A stretch of 64,000 nucleotides of DNA from assembly GCA_959347315.1 (NCBI GenBank), contig OY365808.1:3587705-3651704 (forward strand), in the 5' to 3' direction. Made by a program: the position numbers and the translations under genes. Below, one piece after another: positions 46,181 to 57,557 of this stretch. The stretch comes from Bimastos eiseni. Lineage: Eukaryota > Annelida > Clitellata > Crassiclitellata > Lumbricidae. Each line of letters opens with the position of its first letter. Position 1 is the first letter of the stretch. Below the pieces are notes generated by a model, which saw nothing but the letters and a program-made list of their open reading frames with translations, was not told the DNA's origin and made no database searches.

Positions 46181-46621
46181 GGGTGGAGGTCACAACTAAT
46201 TCCCGAAGATAATCCCCGAAGGTGTTCAGTTCTCGTCCGCGAATCCTTCTCTCTCTCTTTCTGGTCCCTCTGGGATGGCGTGCCCAGGATCTGCCTTCTT
46301 TCTGATGTCCGCAGACATCGGCTTCCATTGTTCGAAAGAGTGCAACGATCAATGACTAAAACTCTCGATGTGTGTAATCAGTGTATTTAACAACTTAGTA
46401 CACACATATCGACGGTTGCCTACGTAGATGTGTCACACCTACCTCATATCCTCTAAGATATACGTCCTCCATCTAGGCTTAAATTATTAGTTGTTTCGGG
46501 TATGACGAATTGATGAGGGAATGGAGTTTCAGCTATACTATATTAACCTGCGACATGTCATTGTTGGGAAGTCTCGTTGTGAAAACGACGTTCTTATAGA
46601 ACTATTGTTTGCTGATGTGTA

Positions 46622-46698
46622 CCTACAGTTTTGTCATTACAATGATGATTAGCGTCGCCCACCTCCTTTCTCGTGGCTTGGGACTGGCACTGCCAGAG
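46622..46698 (+). repeat. dispersed repeat family A, copy
   Basis: Reads acaatgatgattagcgtcgc and gtggcttgggactggcactg. Confidence 0.6.
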
Positions 46699-46748
46699 GG
46701 ATAGAGACAGACAGGCTGACAGAGACAGAGATAGACAAAGGCGACATT

Positions 46749-46784
<36 letters not shown>

Positions 46785-47344
46785 CAGAGAGACAGGTAGA
46801 CAGAGAGACAGGGACAAAGACAGACATAGAGAGAGAAATACTGCGACAGAGACAGCCATAGACAGACATAGCCAGAGTGACTTGAAATCAAAGTTGCTGG
46901 AGAAATCCGACAACAGCGATCCATCGAGTTAGCCGTATTTGAATAAGTCGCATCTGGCTCAACTATCTCGACCCACGCAACCAAGGACGAGGCCAAGTAC
47001 TTGTTTACACGTGGCCTGAGCTAGGCTAGCTTCAGCAGTCAACACCCACCATATGCCTCAGGTCCTAAGACTGGAGGCTGAGAACTTGCCGTGCTTCTTG
47101 CCTGTTGCACTGCAGAAAGATCGCTGCGGGTGGAATGTATATCTGGCTCCAACGAGCAATATGAACTGGAATAAAAACAGATGGAATGGTTAGAGATAAG
47201 TCATGGGTTTGGTCATTGGCGTATGGGTTATCAGTTAGGCGTGGTTTCAATGAAGTTCTTCAATTGTTGGTCAGATTATTTTTCGGATACTCTGACCGTT
47301 TATGTAAGATATTATCATGTGCTATGGATGGAAGGCTAGAATGC

Positions 47345-47710
47345 AAGTCCTGGAATTCAGTCGTGGAATTCAGTTCTGGAATTCAGTCCTGGAATTCAGT
47401 CCTGGAATTCAGTCCTGGAATTCAGTCCTGGGAATCAGTCCTGGGAATCAGTCCTGGGAATCAGTCCTGGGAATCAGTCCTGGAATTCAGTCCTGGGAAT
47501 CAGTCCTGGAATTCAGTCCTGGGAATCAGTCCGGGAATTCAGCTCCATAAAGCAGTCCAGGAATTCAGTCCTGGAATTCAGTCCTGGAATTCAGTCCTAG
47601 AATTTATTTCTGGAATTTAGTCCTAGAATTCAGTCCTGGGAATCAGTCTTGGGATTCAGTCCTAGAATTCAGGCCTGGAATTCAGTCCTGGGAATCAGTC
47701 CTGGACATGC
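47345..47710. repeat. 13-bp minisatellite (CAGTCCTGGAATT)n
   Basis: About 28 units, alternating cagtcctggaatt and cagtcctgggaat. As 13 is not a multiple of 3, all frames read a 13-residue peptide repeat. Confidence 0.9.
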
Positions 47711-49268
47711 AGTTGGCTTATATAGTTCACCAAAAAAATTAATAGAGTTTGCTTTAAATAGACGAATGTACAGCGAACGACTTTATAAAAAATCCCACTC
47801 GACAAAATACAATTTCTCCATAAACAATCGGATATTCTTTCTCTCTTTGAGTTCTCCGTTTTGTTCTGTCCTATTCTCTACCACTGCTTGCTTAAAAAGT
47901 CGTTTCTACATAATCATTCCGGATGGCAACTTTTGTTTATGGTAACTCAATCATAAAAATATCAAAACCTCTTAACTACCTCCTTGCTGCTTCTTTCTCG
48001 GTGCTTGTTAGACTGTGTGAATACATTTGGCTGCACACTTTAGACGCATAGATATCACCTTCACCTGTGCCAACTTCAATGTACCTTGCACAGAGTCAAG
48101 CACATCACCAATTGCTCAAACATCTCTTTCACTGTTTCACTATGCAACTATAATGCCATAATTATAGTCTAGGTTATTCTAACATTGCTGTTGTTTTGCA
48201 CAGGAGTTACATTGAATGACGCAGTGCTTTCAAAGGCCTGATGCTTTGATATACTGTGCTGACACTGCAATTTGTGTAAAGGCCGAAATCTGTGTTAATT
48301 ATTAGTTGTTGTGAATTATCGGATGTCGTGTAATTGAAAGGAAAGGCGCATTGTTGACTGTTTGCAATTTGTATTGGTTGTTGACTGCTTCAAATTGTCT
48401 CAGAAGACATACAAATTTTCTGAATTGGAGATGCCAGTAGATGGCTGCTATATTTGGTCGGGCGCTATATTCGATACAGGGTAAATAAACGAATGTTCTT
48501 GTTGTCATACGAATTAGAGATTCAATTCGGGACAAAGGGAAATTGGGGGAGGGTTCAACGCATCCGAATGACATCAAGAATGACACTTAGGGTTGCTCAG
48601 GTCGATTGAATAGGTACGGCGGCTGAATGGGTGACCTTTGCTGAAAGGGGAGAGACGAGTTCTGGCCCTCATTTGATCTTTAACTGTGTCAGATCCTTCA
48701 GGATATCCGTCACGCACCGTTGCTCCGTGTCATGGTTGGTGATCCGCCAAATTGTCATTATGTATTAGGCCTACAGTTATGAACTATAGAAGAAATCAAG
48801 TGTCAAATACAGTTGTATTGCATTGTATAGAACTGAATGTTGAAAGGGTGTCTTCTTCCCTGTTCAAACAAATCCTGGAACGCATGCGCAGATTTAATAA
48901 ATCCTTGTTTCTGTGAACCATTCCGACAAATCAGAAGCCGTCTATAGCGCAATGTTTGCGTTATGGTATATCGAGTTGAGTAGATAATTGCTGTAGGGAG
49001 CCAAACAATGGGAGTTGACACTTTGTTTCAATAATATTCAACCAGTTAATCTTAATTGACGATGTCGTAGCTTCTTAGCCAATCCGTCTAAGACGCCTAT
49101 AAGAGAGAGTTGGGTGATCTAGTGGTCAATATTCGATGGCAACCTTGGTGGATGTCACTTCAATTTGTCAGAAGATTCTAGAGCTCAACTCTTCATTTTC
49201 ACTTGGTGGAGTCGCTTTATTTTTTATTCACGCAAGATCCGATATACCTAACGAGCTCCTCACCGAAA
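47711..49268. other. no gene seen upstream of the EVI1-like gene
   Basis: AT-rich sequence with one gggcgctatattcg LINE-like tail near 48460. The promoter of the EVI1-like gene is presumably in the last few hundred bases. Confidence 0.35.
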
Positions 49269-52200
49269 ATGACTGAAAAGACCAGTTTTAGGTAAGTCTT
49301 ATAATTTCTTGATAAAATTTGTCATGACTTTATTAATGCTGTTAAGCAACGTGCGACTGAAGTTTAACACGAGGTCGAAATCGTAAGACGCTGTAGAAAT
49401 TGGAACACTACTCTTTAATAAAGGTTTTAACTTCAGTAATATTTTGTAAATTTTATAAGAAGTGACACAATGATAAACAGTGAGTCAAAAGTGAACGTGT
49501 AATTATAAGTATCATATTAGAGCAAAAACTTTAGAACATCTATGGACTTAAGCGGTATATCATGTAGCCTATGGATTTATGTATATGCATAATCGTATGC
49601 ATGTATACTTATGTATGCATGTTTGTATGCGTGTTTGTATGCGTGTTTGTATGCGTGTATGTCTGCATGCATGTGTAGACACATGTATGTACGTATGCAA
49701 CATCATTCGTGTGCTACGTAGGCTATGCAAAATACACATGATATACAATTGCGCATTACGCAAATAAAAGTGTACAGCATACGTAGATAATATTATTTTT
49801 TTCCTCAGGTAGTTCTGATCTCTACTATTATTACTATTGTTATTATTATTATTATTACATCATTTATTATTAAACGCCCATATGTAATTGCATATATTGT
49901 AATTAAAATAAAATTGATGGTTATGGTTATATTATGACAAGGCCCCTAAATGCATGAAATCATCGCAAACTCTTCTTCCTCGTTTCGCAAACAATCGTAG
50001 GAATTAGACTGCCTTCAGTTTTGTGTTTGAATTCCTAGATTCAACGCTTCTGAATAAGCTGGTGTCCTGCGCTTGTCATGGCTTTCGAGTGGCGCTTTAG
50101 AGTTTAGATATTACGATTTAACACATATCGCCGATGGCGAATCTAGGAATTAGGTCTTTTTCAGAGGAGCAACTGGGGCACAATTTGTCAATTTAAGGGC
50201 AATCAACATGTACGTAATTGCCGGAACATTTGTCTAGAGCACAGATGAATCGTTTTTAGTACTTCACTGGGACTTCACCCGACTGAATCGATGTGAGGTA
50301 GCAATAGAAGTCTAGTTCCTTTTGTTGCATAGCGTGACATCTGATTTTAAAGATAAGCCGCTTTCTATACATGCATTCAGCTTTGTATAATGTGATGGCT
50401 CCCTGGAAAGCAGTGCATGTGAAGCTCTGGAGCTGATGTCCTCGTTAGCCCTTTTAAAATTCTGTTCTGTGACAACCGTTAAATTGACGCTCCCTAGTTA
50501 AATAAAGATGGAGCTTCTACTTTGGTAAGGCGTCAAAGAGAGGGCAACATGCTTTCGATGGTTTATTATAATTCAACGTGTCTCATATATTTAGGTGGTT
50601 GATATATATGATAGCTTTATAGTGCTACTTAGAACGGGGCTCATTCATTCTGACCTAACCTCATTGTCATTGCCCTCGACATGCAGCTATCTTTAATTAG
50701 TTAGAGTAGAGTGCTGCTATCTATTTTAGACGACTGAACGCACCTGCTTATTCACTCTGACCTGGCCTCACTAGTTTCGACCGCCAGTCTCCTTCATGGT
50801 GACAGGGCTAAAACGATGTAAGAAACGATACAACGAGCTAACTTTTATTGAACTGTATTCGTAATCATGTACTTATAGGGCCGATTCCCTGTTGACTTGT
50901 GAAGAATGATGGAATGAATTTTCATAACACCAATCAGTCAAATGTTGGACAGAATCTCAAAGCATCCTAAAGACTTCACTAAGACTTGTTGTAATTCGAC
51001 TGTTTCCATGAATGTTGATTCCGTTCTTTGCTTAAAGCTGATAGTAAACACACCCATTAATCAGTTGTACATTAACTCATTGTTCGTCCATTTGTGGACC
51101 AACTATTTAACATATGATGAATGGCTCGAGTGAACTTACTTGTCTTTAGGTCATCAGATACTAAGTGTTACATCGCCATTTAGTGCTTACATGTGTCTCA
51201 GGTAGCCAGCCACTCGAGTAGGGCCTAGAATCACGTACTTTGAGTAGAAATTAAGCGGTTCCTTTAGAAATTACGGCTGCCTGGGACCATACTCGATTTG
51301 GTAAGCGTTCCTGTTTATCATTAATCTTATTAAGGATTTCCAAGATGACTGTTTTGGCATTTTAATTATAAGACAGTAACACTTTATGTATGATTATAAT
51401 TTTAATTCATTTTTATTTCAGCTCTGGTAAATTTGACGATCTATGCAAGTCCGAAGAATGTTCGGATATGATGGAAGACTACGTATCCGATGGTGAAGTT
51501 AGCGACATTGTTCCAGCTGCATTCCATAGTGAACAGAAGGAGGGCAATGGAGGACCATCCAACGCCTCTAACGCATCGTCATTTGGCGAACTGTTCGGTT
51601 GCCCGCTGTGTGGAAAGGGTTTTCAAAGGCAGAGTTCACTGAAGCAGCATAGTCACGTGCACAGTGGCAACTCCACGAAGCACTTGACTTGTGTCTTGTG
51701 CTTAAGAAAATACACGCAGTATCCGAACCTGTGTCGTCACTGGAGGACAAACCACCGCGTTGAACACGAACTCCTACGTAACATCAATGTTGCAATTCCC
51801 AGGGCAGTTCGTCGTGATCTGGCTAGCTCCATATTCTGCCCCGATGCGCCTGGGTTAATCAGAAACTGGTCTTTTCCAGTGCCTGGTGGTCACACGCTGG
51901 CAACAGATTCACGATTGGTGACACCCTTTCCTTTGTATGGAGCTAACTATTTCCTTGGAAGTAAAGTCCATGGGGCTAATTTCACTGAAGCTAACATCTC
52001 CCAAAATACTTTAACTGCAGGAATTAAGGTCCCGCCAGCTGCCCACACTGGAGCTATGTTTCCAACCGCTACCTACACTGGAACTAAAATTCCACCAGAT
52101 GCTCATACTGGAGCCATGTTACAAAACGCTACCTTTACTGGATACCCTTCATTTCCTGGACATATGGTCGGTGGAGCGATGCCTTTGCAGTTCCCCAGTG

Positions 52201-52946
52201 TGTTATCTAGTCAAGCCATGAATTTGCAGATGAATAAACACCTGAGCCATGCTCCTTCAATAGGGGAGTGGTTGGGTCACACCATGCCCTTTGGATCTGC
52301 GTTTCCACTGCTCGGTCTGCTGCCTCCGACAAATCTTCTGGCTTCACATGCAACTTCGTTATCGCCATGGTCTCTGCCTCATATTCAGATGCCATTCGTT
52401 TCATCTTCCTCGATGGAAAAACCGGAAGTGGCTCCAAGCTTGTCACCGGATGTTAGACAGACGACCAGCTCCAGTTCCACTTCCTCTCTCCACATGAAGC
52501 AAAAGAGAGAAGAAAAGCCGGATGATGACAATTCGAATCAGACGGAAACAGGAAATACATCCAAAATACCGGAGGAAAAATGCCACCTCCGGAAGGACGG
52601 TCATCCCATCAACACTAAATTCAAGGTCATTCCGCTGACCTCTGAAACATCCACGATTCCAACAAGGCTGGAGTATTCGCCGGACTCGTCCTCAGCCCTG
52701 GAGAAGAAGGATCGCCTGGAACAACGGACTCCATCGGGGACATCAGGAACTACTGACGAAGACACACGGATACACCGGTGCTTACACTGCTCCAAGGAAT
52801 TCCCTAGCAACGCCAACCTGAAGCGACATCTACGCATTCATACTGGAAAGAAGCCGTACAAGTGCCACGAATGTGACTGCCGCTTCAACATTTCGTCAAA
52901 TATGAGGCGCCATATGAATAACGTACATCGAACGACTGTACAGTAA
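49269..52946 (+). CDS. short PRDM3/PRDM16 (EVI1)-like C2H2 zinc-finger protein, two coding exons
   Basis: A long exon 51422-52946 follows acceptor tttttatttcag. A candidate first coding exon, 49269-49291 (ATG...TTTAG|gtaagt), supplies the two missing bases of the split codon, giving 515 aa. ZF1 and ZF2 (about residues 68-88 and 98-119) contain [12 protein letters not shown] and [15 protein letters not shown], close to the EVI1 pair SGLKQHKHIHS / YTQFSNLCRHKRMH. ZF3 and ZF4 (about 461-510) contain [16 protein letters not shown] and [15 protein letters not shown], like the EVI1 C-terminal cluster. A Pro/Ser-rich linker of about 340 aa separates the pairs. The PR/SET domain and the remaining fingers of MECOM are absent. 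A DNA-binding nuclear regulator is inferred. Exon 1 is less certain than exon 2. Confidence 0.7.
49292..51421 (+). other. intron 1 of the EVI1-like gene
   Basis: Begins gtaagtc and ends ttttatttcag. Holds a TATG/CATG-rich microsatellite (49575-49690), an ATT microsatellite (49825-49870) and a copy of the dispersed repeat ending in ttacgattta (50048-50122). No other coding signal was seen. Confidence 0.5.
50048..50122 (+). repeat. dispersed repeat family C, copy
   Basis: Reads tctgaataagctggtgtcct and ends gatattacgattta. Confidence 0.5.
51422..52946 (+). CDS. main exon of the EVI1-like zinc-finger gene
   Basis: 1525 nt open from the acceptor at 51421 to TAA at 52946. Carries all four C2H2 fingers as two separated pairs. 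The linker contains repeated peptides of the form (A)HTGAMF/L and TYTGTKIPP. Confidence 0.85.
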
Positions 52947-53140
52947 CAGCTACATACAGAGACTTATTACGCAGTAATACACAGGAAATAATTTGTAGGA
53001 TAATGAAAGACGAATCCAACTGTCTTACTATTATAATCATCGTGGGTTTGGCTTTGGATTATGTCGTAAATTAACTCGCTAGGTAGCGGCTATATAGACC
53101 TCTATATATATATATATATATATATAAACATATATATATA

Positions 53141-53300
53141 CACGGTGTCACAAAAAATCTGTGCAAAATTGTTTCTGTAAGAACTTCGTCAAATTTCCAC
53201 CAATTTTAATAATTTTTGGTAGGTAGATGGAAAAAATAGCTGAAATTTTATGCTATATATAAATTTTCCATCTTTGCACAGATTTTAATGAGACACGGTG
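53141..53300. mobile_element. 160-bp mariner-type MITE
   Basis: The left end CACGGTGTCACAAAAAATCT and right end (reversed) CACCGTGTCTCATTAAAATC form terminal inverted repeats that continue to GTGCAAA. TA lies on both sides (53139-53140, 53301-53302). The left flank is itself a TA microsatellite. Confidence 0.75.
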
Positions 53301-54129
53301 TAGTAATTATATCTTTATTTAGCGCCTTCAAGAGGTTCTTATAAGGCGCTATGTAAATAGCCACATACATACTTAAATATCTATTGACAGGGCGAGAATC
53401 TACCGATAGCCTGCTCTTATACCTGTGTCTTGACTTACGGGAACCAACATTGCCGCACTTTGCAAGCAGTAATGTCTCACCAACAAAGCAGAAAATCTGT
53501 TCCCTTTGTGTTGAAACTTTCGTCAATAACTTTGCGGAATGTTTCGTCATCGTCGGATCATGGACTCTTATATGTGTTTATATAATCGGTTGACGTGTTT
53601 CCTTGACAGTTGAAATTACACAGAAAATTATGTATTTTCTTTTCAGGCATATTAGAATAAGTTAGAATAAGTATTAAGAACGATTAGACTATTCTACATG
53701 AATGTCGATCCAACAAAACCATGATCAGTCTAACGTTTACATATACAAGTGATGTAATTTATCTAGTTGTGGAATTGATACTATAATTTGATCACTTCGA
53801 GACCCATGATAGTTGGCACTTCATACCTATTGCCAAAGTGGGAATGATGTCCGCAATGGGCCATATTGAAAGAACTTGGATTATAGGCTATTTATCCAAA
53901 GCTGACAAATTGTAGTGAAGCCAAGGACACTGAGAATTAGTTCTTTTAGTTTATTGCGGACATTTGCTTAAGCTTACTGAAGCATTTACTTTGTCTATGT
54001 CTTCATATTGGGCTTTTGGAAATATTGCTGAAAGCGACCGTAGGTCTATATCAGAGTAGGCCTACGTAGCTATGTACCTTCGTAGCACAGTTAGCCTCAG
54101 TTGGAATTGCCTACTCTGCGAATATAGGC

Positions 54130-54192
54130 CTAAGCTGGTTCCCGCATCTTGGTTCATGAGGGCGCTGTAGAAATGTTGAAAATTACGATTAC
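54130..54192 (+). repeat. dispersed repeat family C, copy
   Basis: Reads taagctggttcccgcatctt and gagggcgctgtagaaatg, ending aattacgatt. Confidence 0.5.
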
Positions 54193-54650
54193 TCAATTGG
54201 GATAAATTATGTGATGCTGCTTTGAAGAACCTGATCACCGATTTTCTGTCGGGAATGCTGTTTTGCTACACTAAAATTGTCACTCCGATCATACCTTTTC
54301 AACCAGGTCTTATAGTTGACAGCGAAACATTGGCCTTATAGTGAAATATATAGGCCCATGCAAGTCTCTAGCCGATAGGCTAAATTATTATAATTTAAAA
54401 ATGGTTTGCTTTCCATTGTCGCACCACGACATATATATTTACTTTTGGGCTTCAAGCAGCTAGGCCTACATATATTATGTGGACAAAGAATAATATCGGC
54501 TAATAATAGGGTGCATAATTGTTGATATTTGCGTAACCACTAACCAGCCAACCACATAGGCTATTATTAAGCCCATAAGGTAGGACCAATATTCCAATAT
54601 AGGCCGATGGCCCGTTGGCCTATAGAGTTCATCTGGCCGGGTCCCATGAC

Positions 54651-54862
54651 CAGTGGCGTCGTCAGAGCTTTGAGTTTGGGGCAAAGAGCCTCTACGTTTA
54701 GAGGACATGGGGAGAGTACGTAGTAGACTACGCTATCGGAATCTAGCCTGCCCAATTTTAGGCATTTGATGCCAAATGAAGTGCTTTTTGGGCTCTTGTT
54801 TACCTCATATTTTAAACCATTATTTCGAAATAAAAGTCCCTAAATCATCTCGATGTGTGAAA
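54651..54862 (+). mobile_element. hAT-derived fragment, copy 1
   Basis: Starts CAGTGGCGTCGTCAGAGC and shares ggggagagtacgtagtag, ttttaggcatttgatgcc and aaatcatctcgat with 55097-55342 in the same orientation. Confidence 0.5.
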
Positions 54863-55096
54863 ATATTTCCATAAATTATGGGCCTATGCAAGGAAGCTGA
54901 GAATGTAAACGTTAGAAGGCATTTAGACGTTCGCAGTCGAAGCATTGGAAATCGCAATATCTTTCTAGACTTCAACTGCAAGCCATAGTCAGATTTTTAA
55001 AAGCGAGATGAAGTTGTTTTTGAAGTTTTAAAGTACAACTTGCCGTGCAACCCAGCTTCATCTGGAAATGCATGACTGTACGTGTAAGTATGTTTC

Positions 55097-55342
55097 CAGT
55101 GGCATCGCCAGAGCTTTAAGGTTGAGGTGCAAGAAACCTCTAACAATTAGAGGGTATGGGGAGAGTACGTAGTAGGCTACTGCTACTCTATCGGGGTCTG
55201 GGGCTCCGCCCCAGAAGCCTGCGCAATTTTAGGCATTTGATGCCAAATGAAGTACATTTTTTGCTTTAGTTCACCTCAAATTTTGCAACTATAGGCCTAA
55301 TTTAGAAATAAAAGCACCTAAATCATCTCGATTTGTGACAAA
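55097..55342 (+). mobile_element. hAT-derived fragment, copy 2
   Basis: Starts CAGTGGCATCGCCAGAGC; also has the palindromic block gggtctggggctccgcccca typical of many hAT ends. The opposite terminus is not seen. Confidence 0.5.
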
Positions 55343-56339
55343 GTTGGACTACAATATGCTGAGGACCTTAACTGTAAAATGTCAAATTAAAAACACGTAG
55401 GGTACCCCTTCCCATATAAAAACTCCTGGGATTTGCACGAATCCCAAGACCCAGCCTGGATCGGGATGTGGGCATCTGTCCCCTTGCCTCCCCCATGCAT
55501 GAGTCCCATCTATGGCCTGTTGCCCATGAAGAATAGTTCGTCGTACGTCCCATATGGAAATGCCGGGATGATTCATAATGTACTTTTCCGAAGCCCTCAA
55601 AATATCTTCTATAATAAGGCCTATATAGTTATGTCTTGTTCACACGTAGGAGTATAGGCCTATGATTTATATCAGAAGAGCAAACTTCAGTTAATGTATT
55701 GATGCCGTTTACCTTTGCTTTCTGTAGGCCTGTTAGGTTTGACCGGCAGACCTCGGCAGAATCGTAGGCCTAGCGTCGCGCCTCAATCGTGTAGGCCTAC
55801 CCGGCTCATAACATTATTGACCTAATTATTGTATTGTACAGAGTTGATAGATTGGTCTAATTTCTAAGCTATGCTGGGTGAGAGTATGCGGGTTTCCTCA
55901 CATACTCTGGCGTTCAAGGCATTCAAAATTGACTCGTTTTCGTTGTCATCCACGTTTAACTTGACTTGCATAATAATCATAGGTTATTCAGTAGGCCTAT
56001 TATAATTATTCAAAGCGGCAGCTTTTACTGACGATCCCGCAGAAAGCAGCTCTGTTCATGATCCATTCTCACGCGCCCCGGAAGTTATATGGAAATACAT
56101 TTGTTTATACCGTTTTATTCAGTGGTTTATTGAACCAGATTTATTTATATTTCCCAGTCTTTTTTAAATCCGATTAAAAAGTTCTTTCATTGTGTAGTCG
56201 GGGCTGCAGTTTTAAAACTGCCAAATGATTTTAATCGTCGTTTACTCGTCACTTGAAAAGAAACGGCGTTCATTCACTCTTGTCTGAATGGGGGCGGTGA
56301 GCGGCCAGTAGGGCTACTTATTTTACGTTGACGTGTGTT

Positions 56340-56856
56340 AGCATAGTTCGTTCGGTTACCATCGTGTTGTGGTAAGTACATTTTTGAGTCAGACTTTTCG
56401 TTTAAGGTATTGCTAATGATTGACTAATTTAATTTATGCCGTGTCCCTTAGTGACGGTGTCAGAGCTTCAGAGGTAGGGCAGGCCTAACGGCTCGTATTC
56501 GTAATCGCAAGCTTCAGACGACACTCGAAAGCCAACTTCAGAGTACCAGATTATTCACGAACGCTGCTACACGACCAGTATTTCTATAAATCAATTATAT
56601 AGTTGGTCATGGTTATATTTAATGCATTCTATGTAAAGGCGGAAGTCGTCTTACACATGGTGCTTTATATTGAAGCTTGCCTCCTGGAACCCTAAGACAT
56701 TGCCTAGCCGACAGTGGTAATATTTCTAAATGTTATGTGTTCAACGTACCAGATGGCAATGTGTCGATAGGAGAAGCAATAAAACAAATAAATAAAAATC
56801 GTCGTAAGTGTTTATACTCTTGCTTGCTTACTTACCCACTTATATGATATATGCAG
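56340..56856 (+). other. PHETA1: 5' non-coding exon end and 5' UTR intron of PHETA
   Basis: TTGTG|gtaagta at 56371/56372 is a strong donor and tatatgatatatgcag|GATGATC at 56856/56857 a strong acceptor. Splicing would place a non-coding exon directly before the coding exon. The transcription start was not located. Confidence 0.5.
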
Positions 56857-56857
56857 G

Positions 56858-57025
56858 ATGATCTCAGAAGTGCAAGATGAAGATCAACGAACGTCATCTG
56901 ATGACGTTTGCCAGCGGCACGGCAAGAATCGACAAACAGGGCTATCTGAACAAACGGGGCGAGCTGAACAAATCGTTTCAGAAGCGGTGGTTCATGCTCA
57001 AGGGCAACCTTTTCTTCTACTTTGA
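56858..57025 (+). other. overlapping upstream ORF (+1 relative frame) at the PHETA start
   Basis: An ATG 19 nt before the PHETA ATG opens a 55-codon frame ending TGA at 57025, overlapping the first 50 PHETA codons. If the 5' intron is removed its -3 base is T (weak context), so leaky scanning to the PHETA ATG is plausible. Confidence 0.4.
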
Positions 57026-57557
57026 CAGGAAGGGTGACTCGGAACCCATCGGAGTCATCATCCTCGAGGGCTGCTCTGTCGAGCTCGCTGAAAACGCGGA
57101 CAAGTTCTCCTTCGAGCTGACGTTCCTTGGGTCCGGAGCCAGGACGTACGTCCTCGCAGCCGAGTCGCAGGAGGAGATGGAGGAGTGGATGCAGGTCCTT
57201 GCGTGTGCCAGCTATGACTACATGAGGTGCGCTGTGGACGAACTCCAGCGCCAGATGGATGAACTCAACGCCTCAAATCATCGCAAGAGCCGCCAGTTAG
57301 CGGCCGATTCTCGGTCATCGTCTGCTAAATCGATGGGACAGGTTTCGAACGCGGCTCAGCAGTTGGCCTTATCGAAACGGAAAAATCCGTTTAACCTGAG
57401 GGAGAGCGTTGAGCTGGACACGGGTGCTGCCGTGCCACCGGTGGTGCCCCTTCACCTGATGGAGAGCAAGCACTTGGCGACTTTTATTTTAATGCACAAT
57501 GAGTTTGGAAGTTATATTAAGAAGAAGAGTGCTGAGAGCAAGAAGAAGGCAACGTAA
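56877..57557 (+). CDS. PHETA1: PHETA / sesquipedalian-like PH-domain endosomal protein
   Basis: A single coding exon of 226 aa, close to the usual PHETA1/2 length of about 250. It starts MKINERHLMTF, like vertebrate MKLNERSLAFY. The PH domain spans about residues 18-112, with GYLNKRG, KRWFMLKGNLFFYF, EPIGVIILEGCSVELAE, ARTYVLAAESQEEMEEW as landmarks. A short helix follows (VDELQRQMDELN). The C terminus has an F-and-H motif, ATFILMHNEFGSYI, the type that docks on the OCRL/INPP5B ASH-RhoGAP module. Known PHETA proteins act in endosome-to-Golgi and recycling traffic. As an invertebrate single gene it may stand for both vertebrate PHETA1 and PHETA2. The ATG context is gcaagATGA. Confidence 0.92.
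   Translation: MKINERHLMTFASGTARIDKQGYLNKRGELNKSFQKRWFMLKGNLFFYFDRKGDSEPIGVIILEGCSVELAENADKFSFELTFLGSGARTYVLAAESQEEMEEWMQVLACASYDYMRCAVDELQRQMDELNASNHRKSRQLAADSRSSSAKSMGQVSNAAQQLALSKRKNPFNLRESVELDTGAAVPPVVPLHLMESKHLATFILMHNEFGSYIKKKSAESKKKAT

Noticed and set aside
55382..55657. Overlapping ORFs at 55.4-55.6 kb as a gene
   Set aside because: Open on both strands, repeat-like neighbourhood, no splice or domain support.
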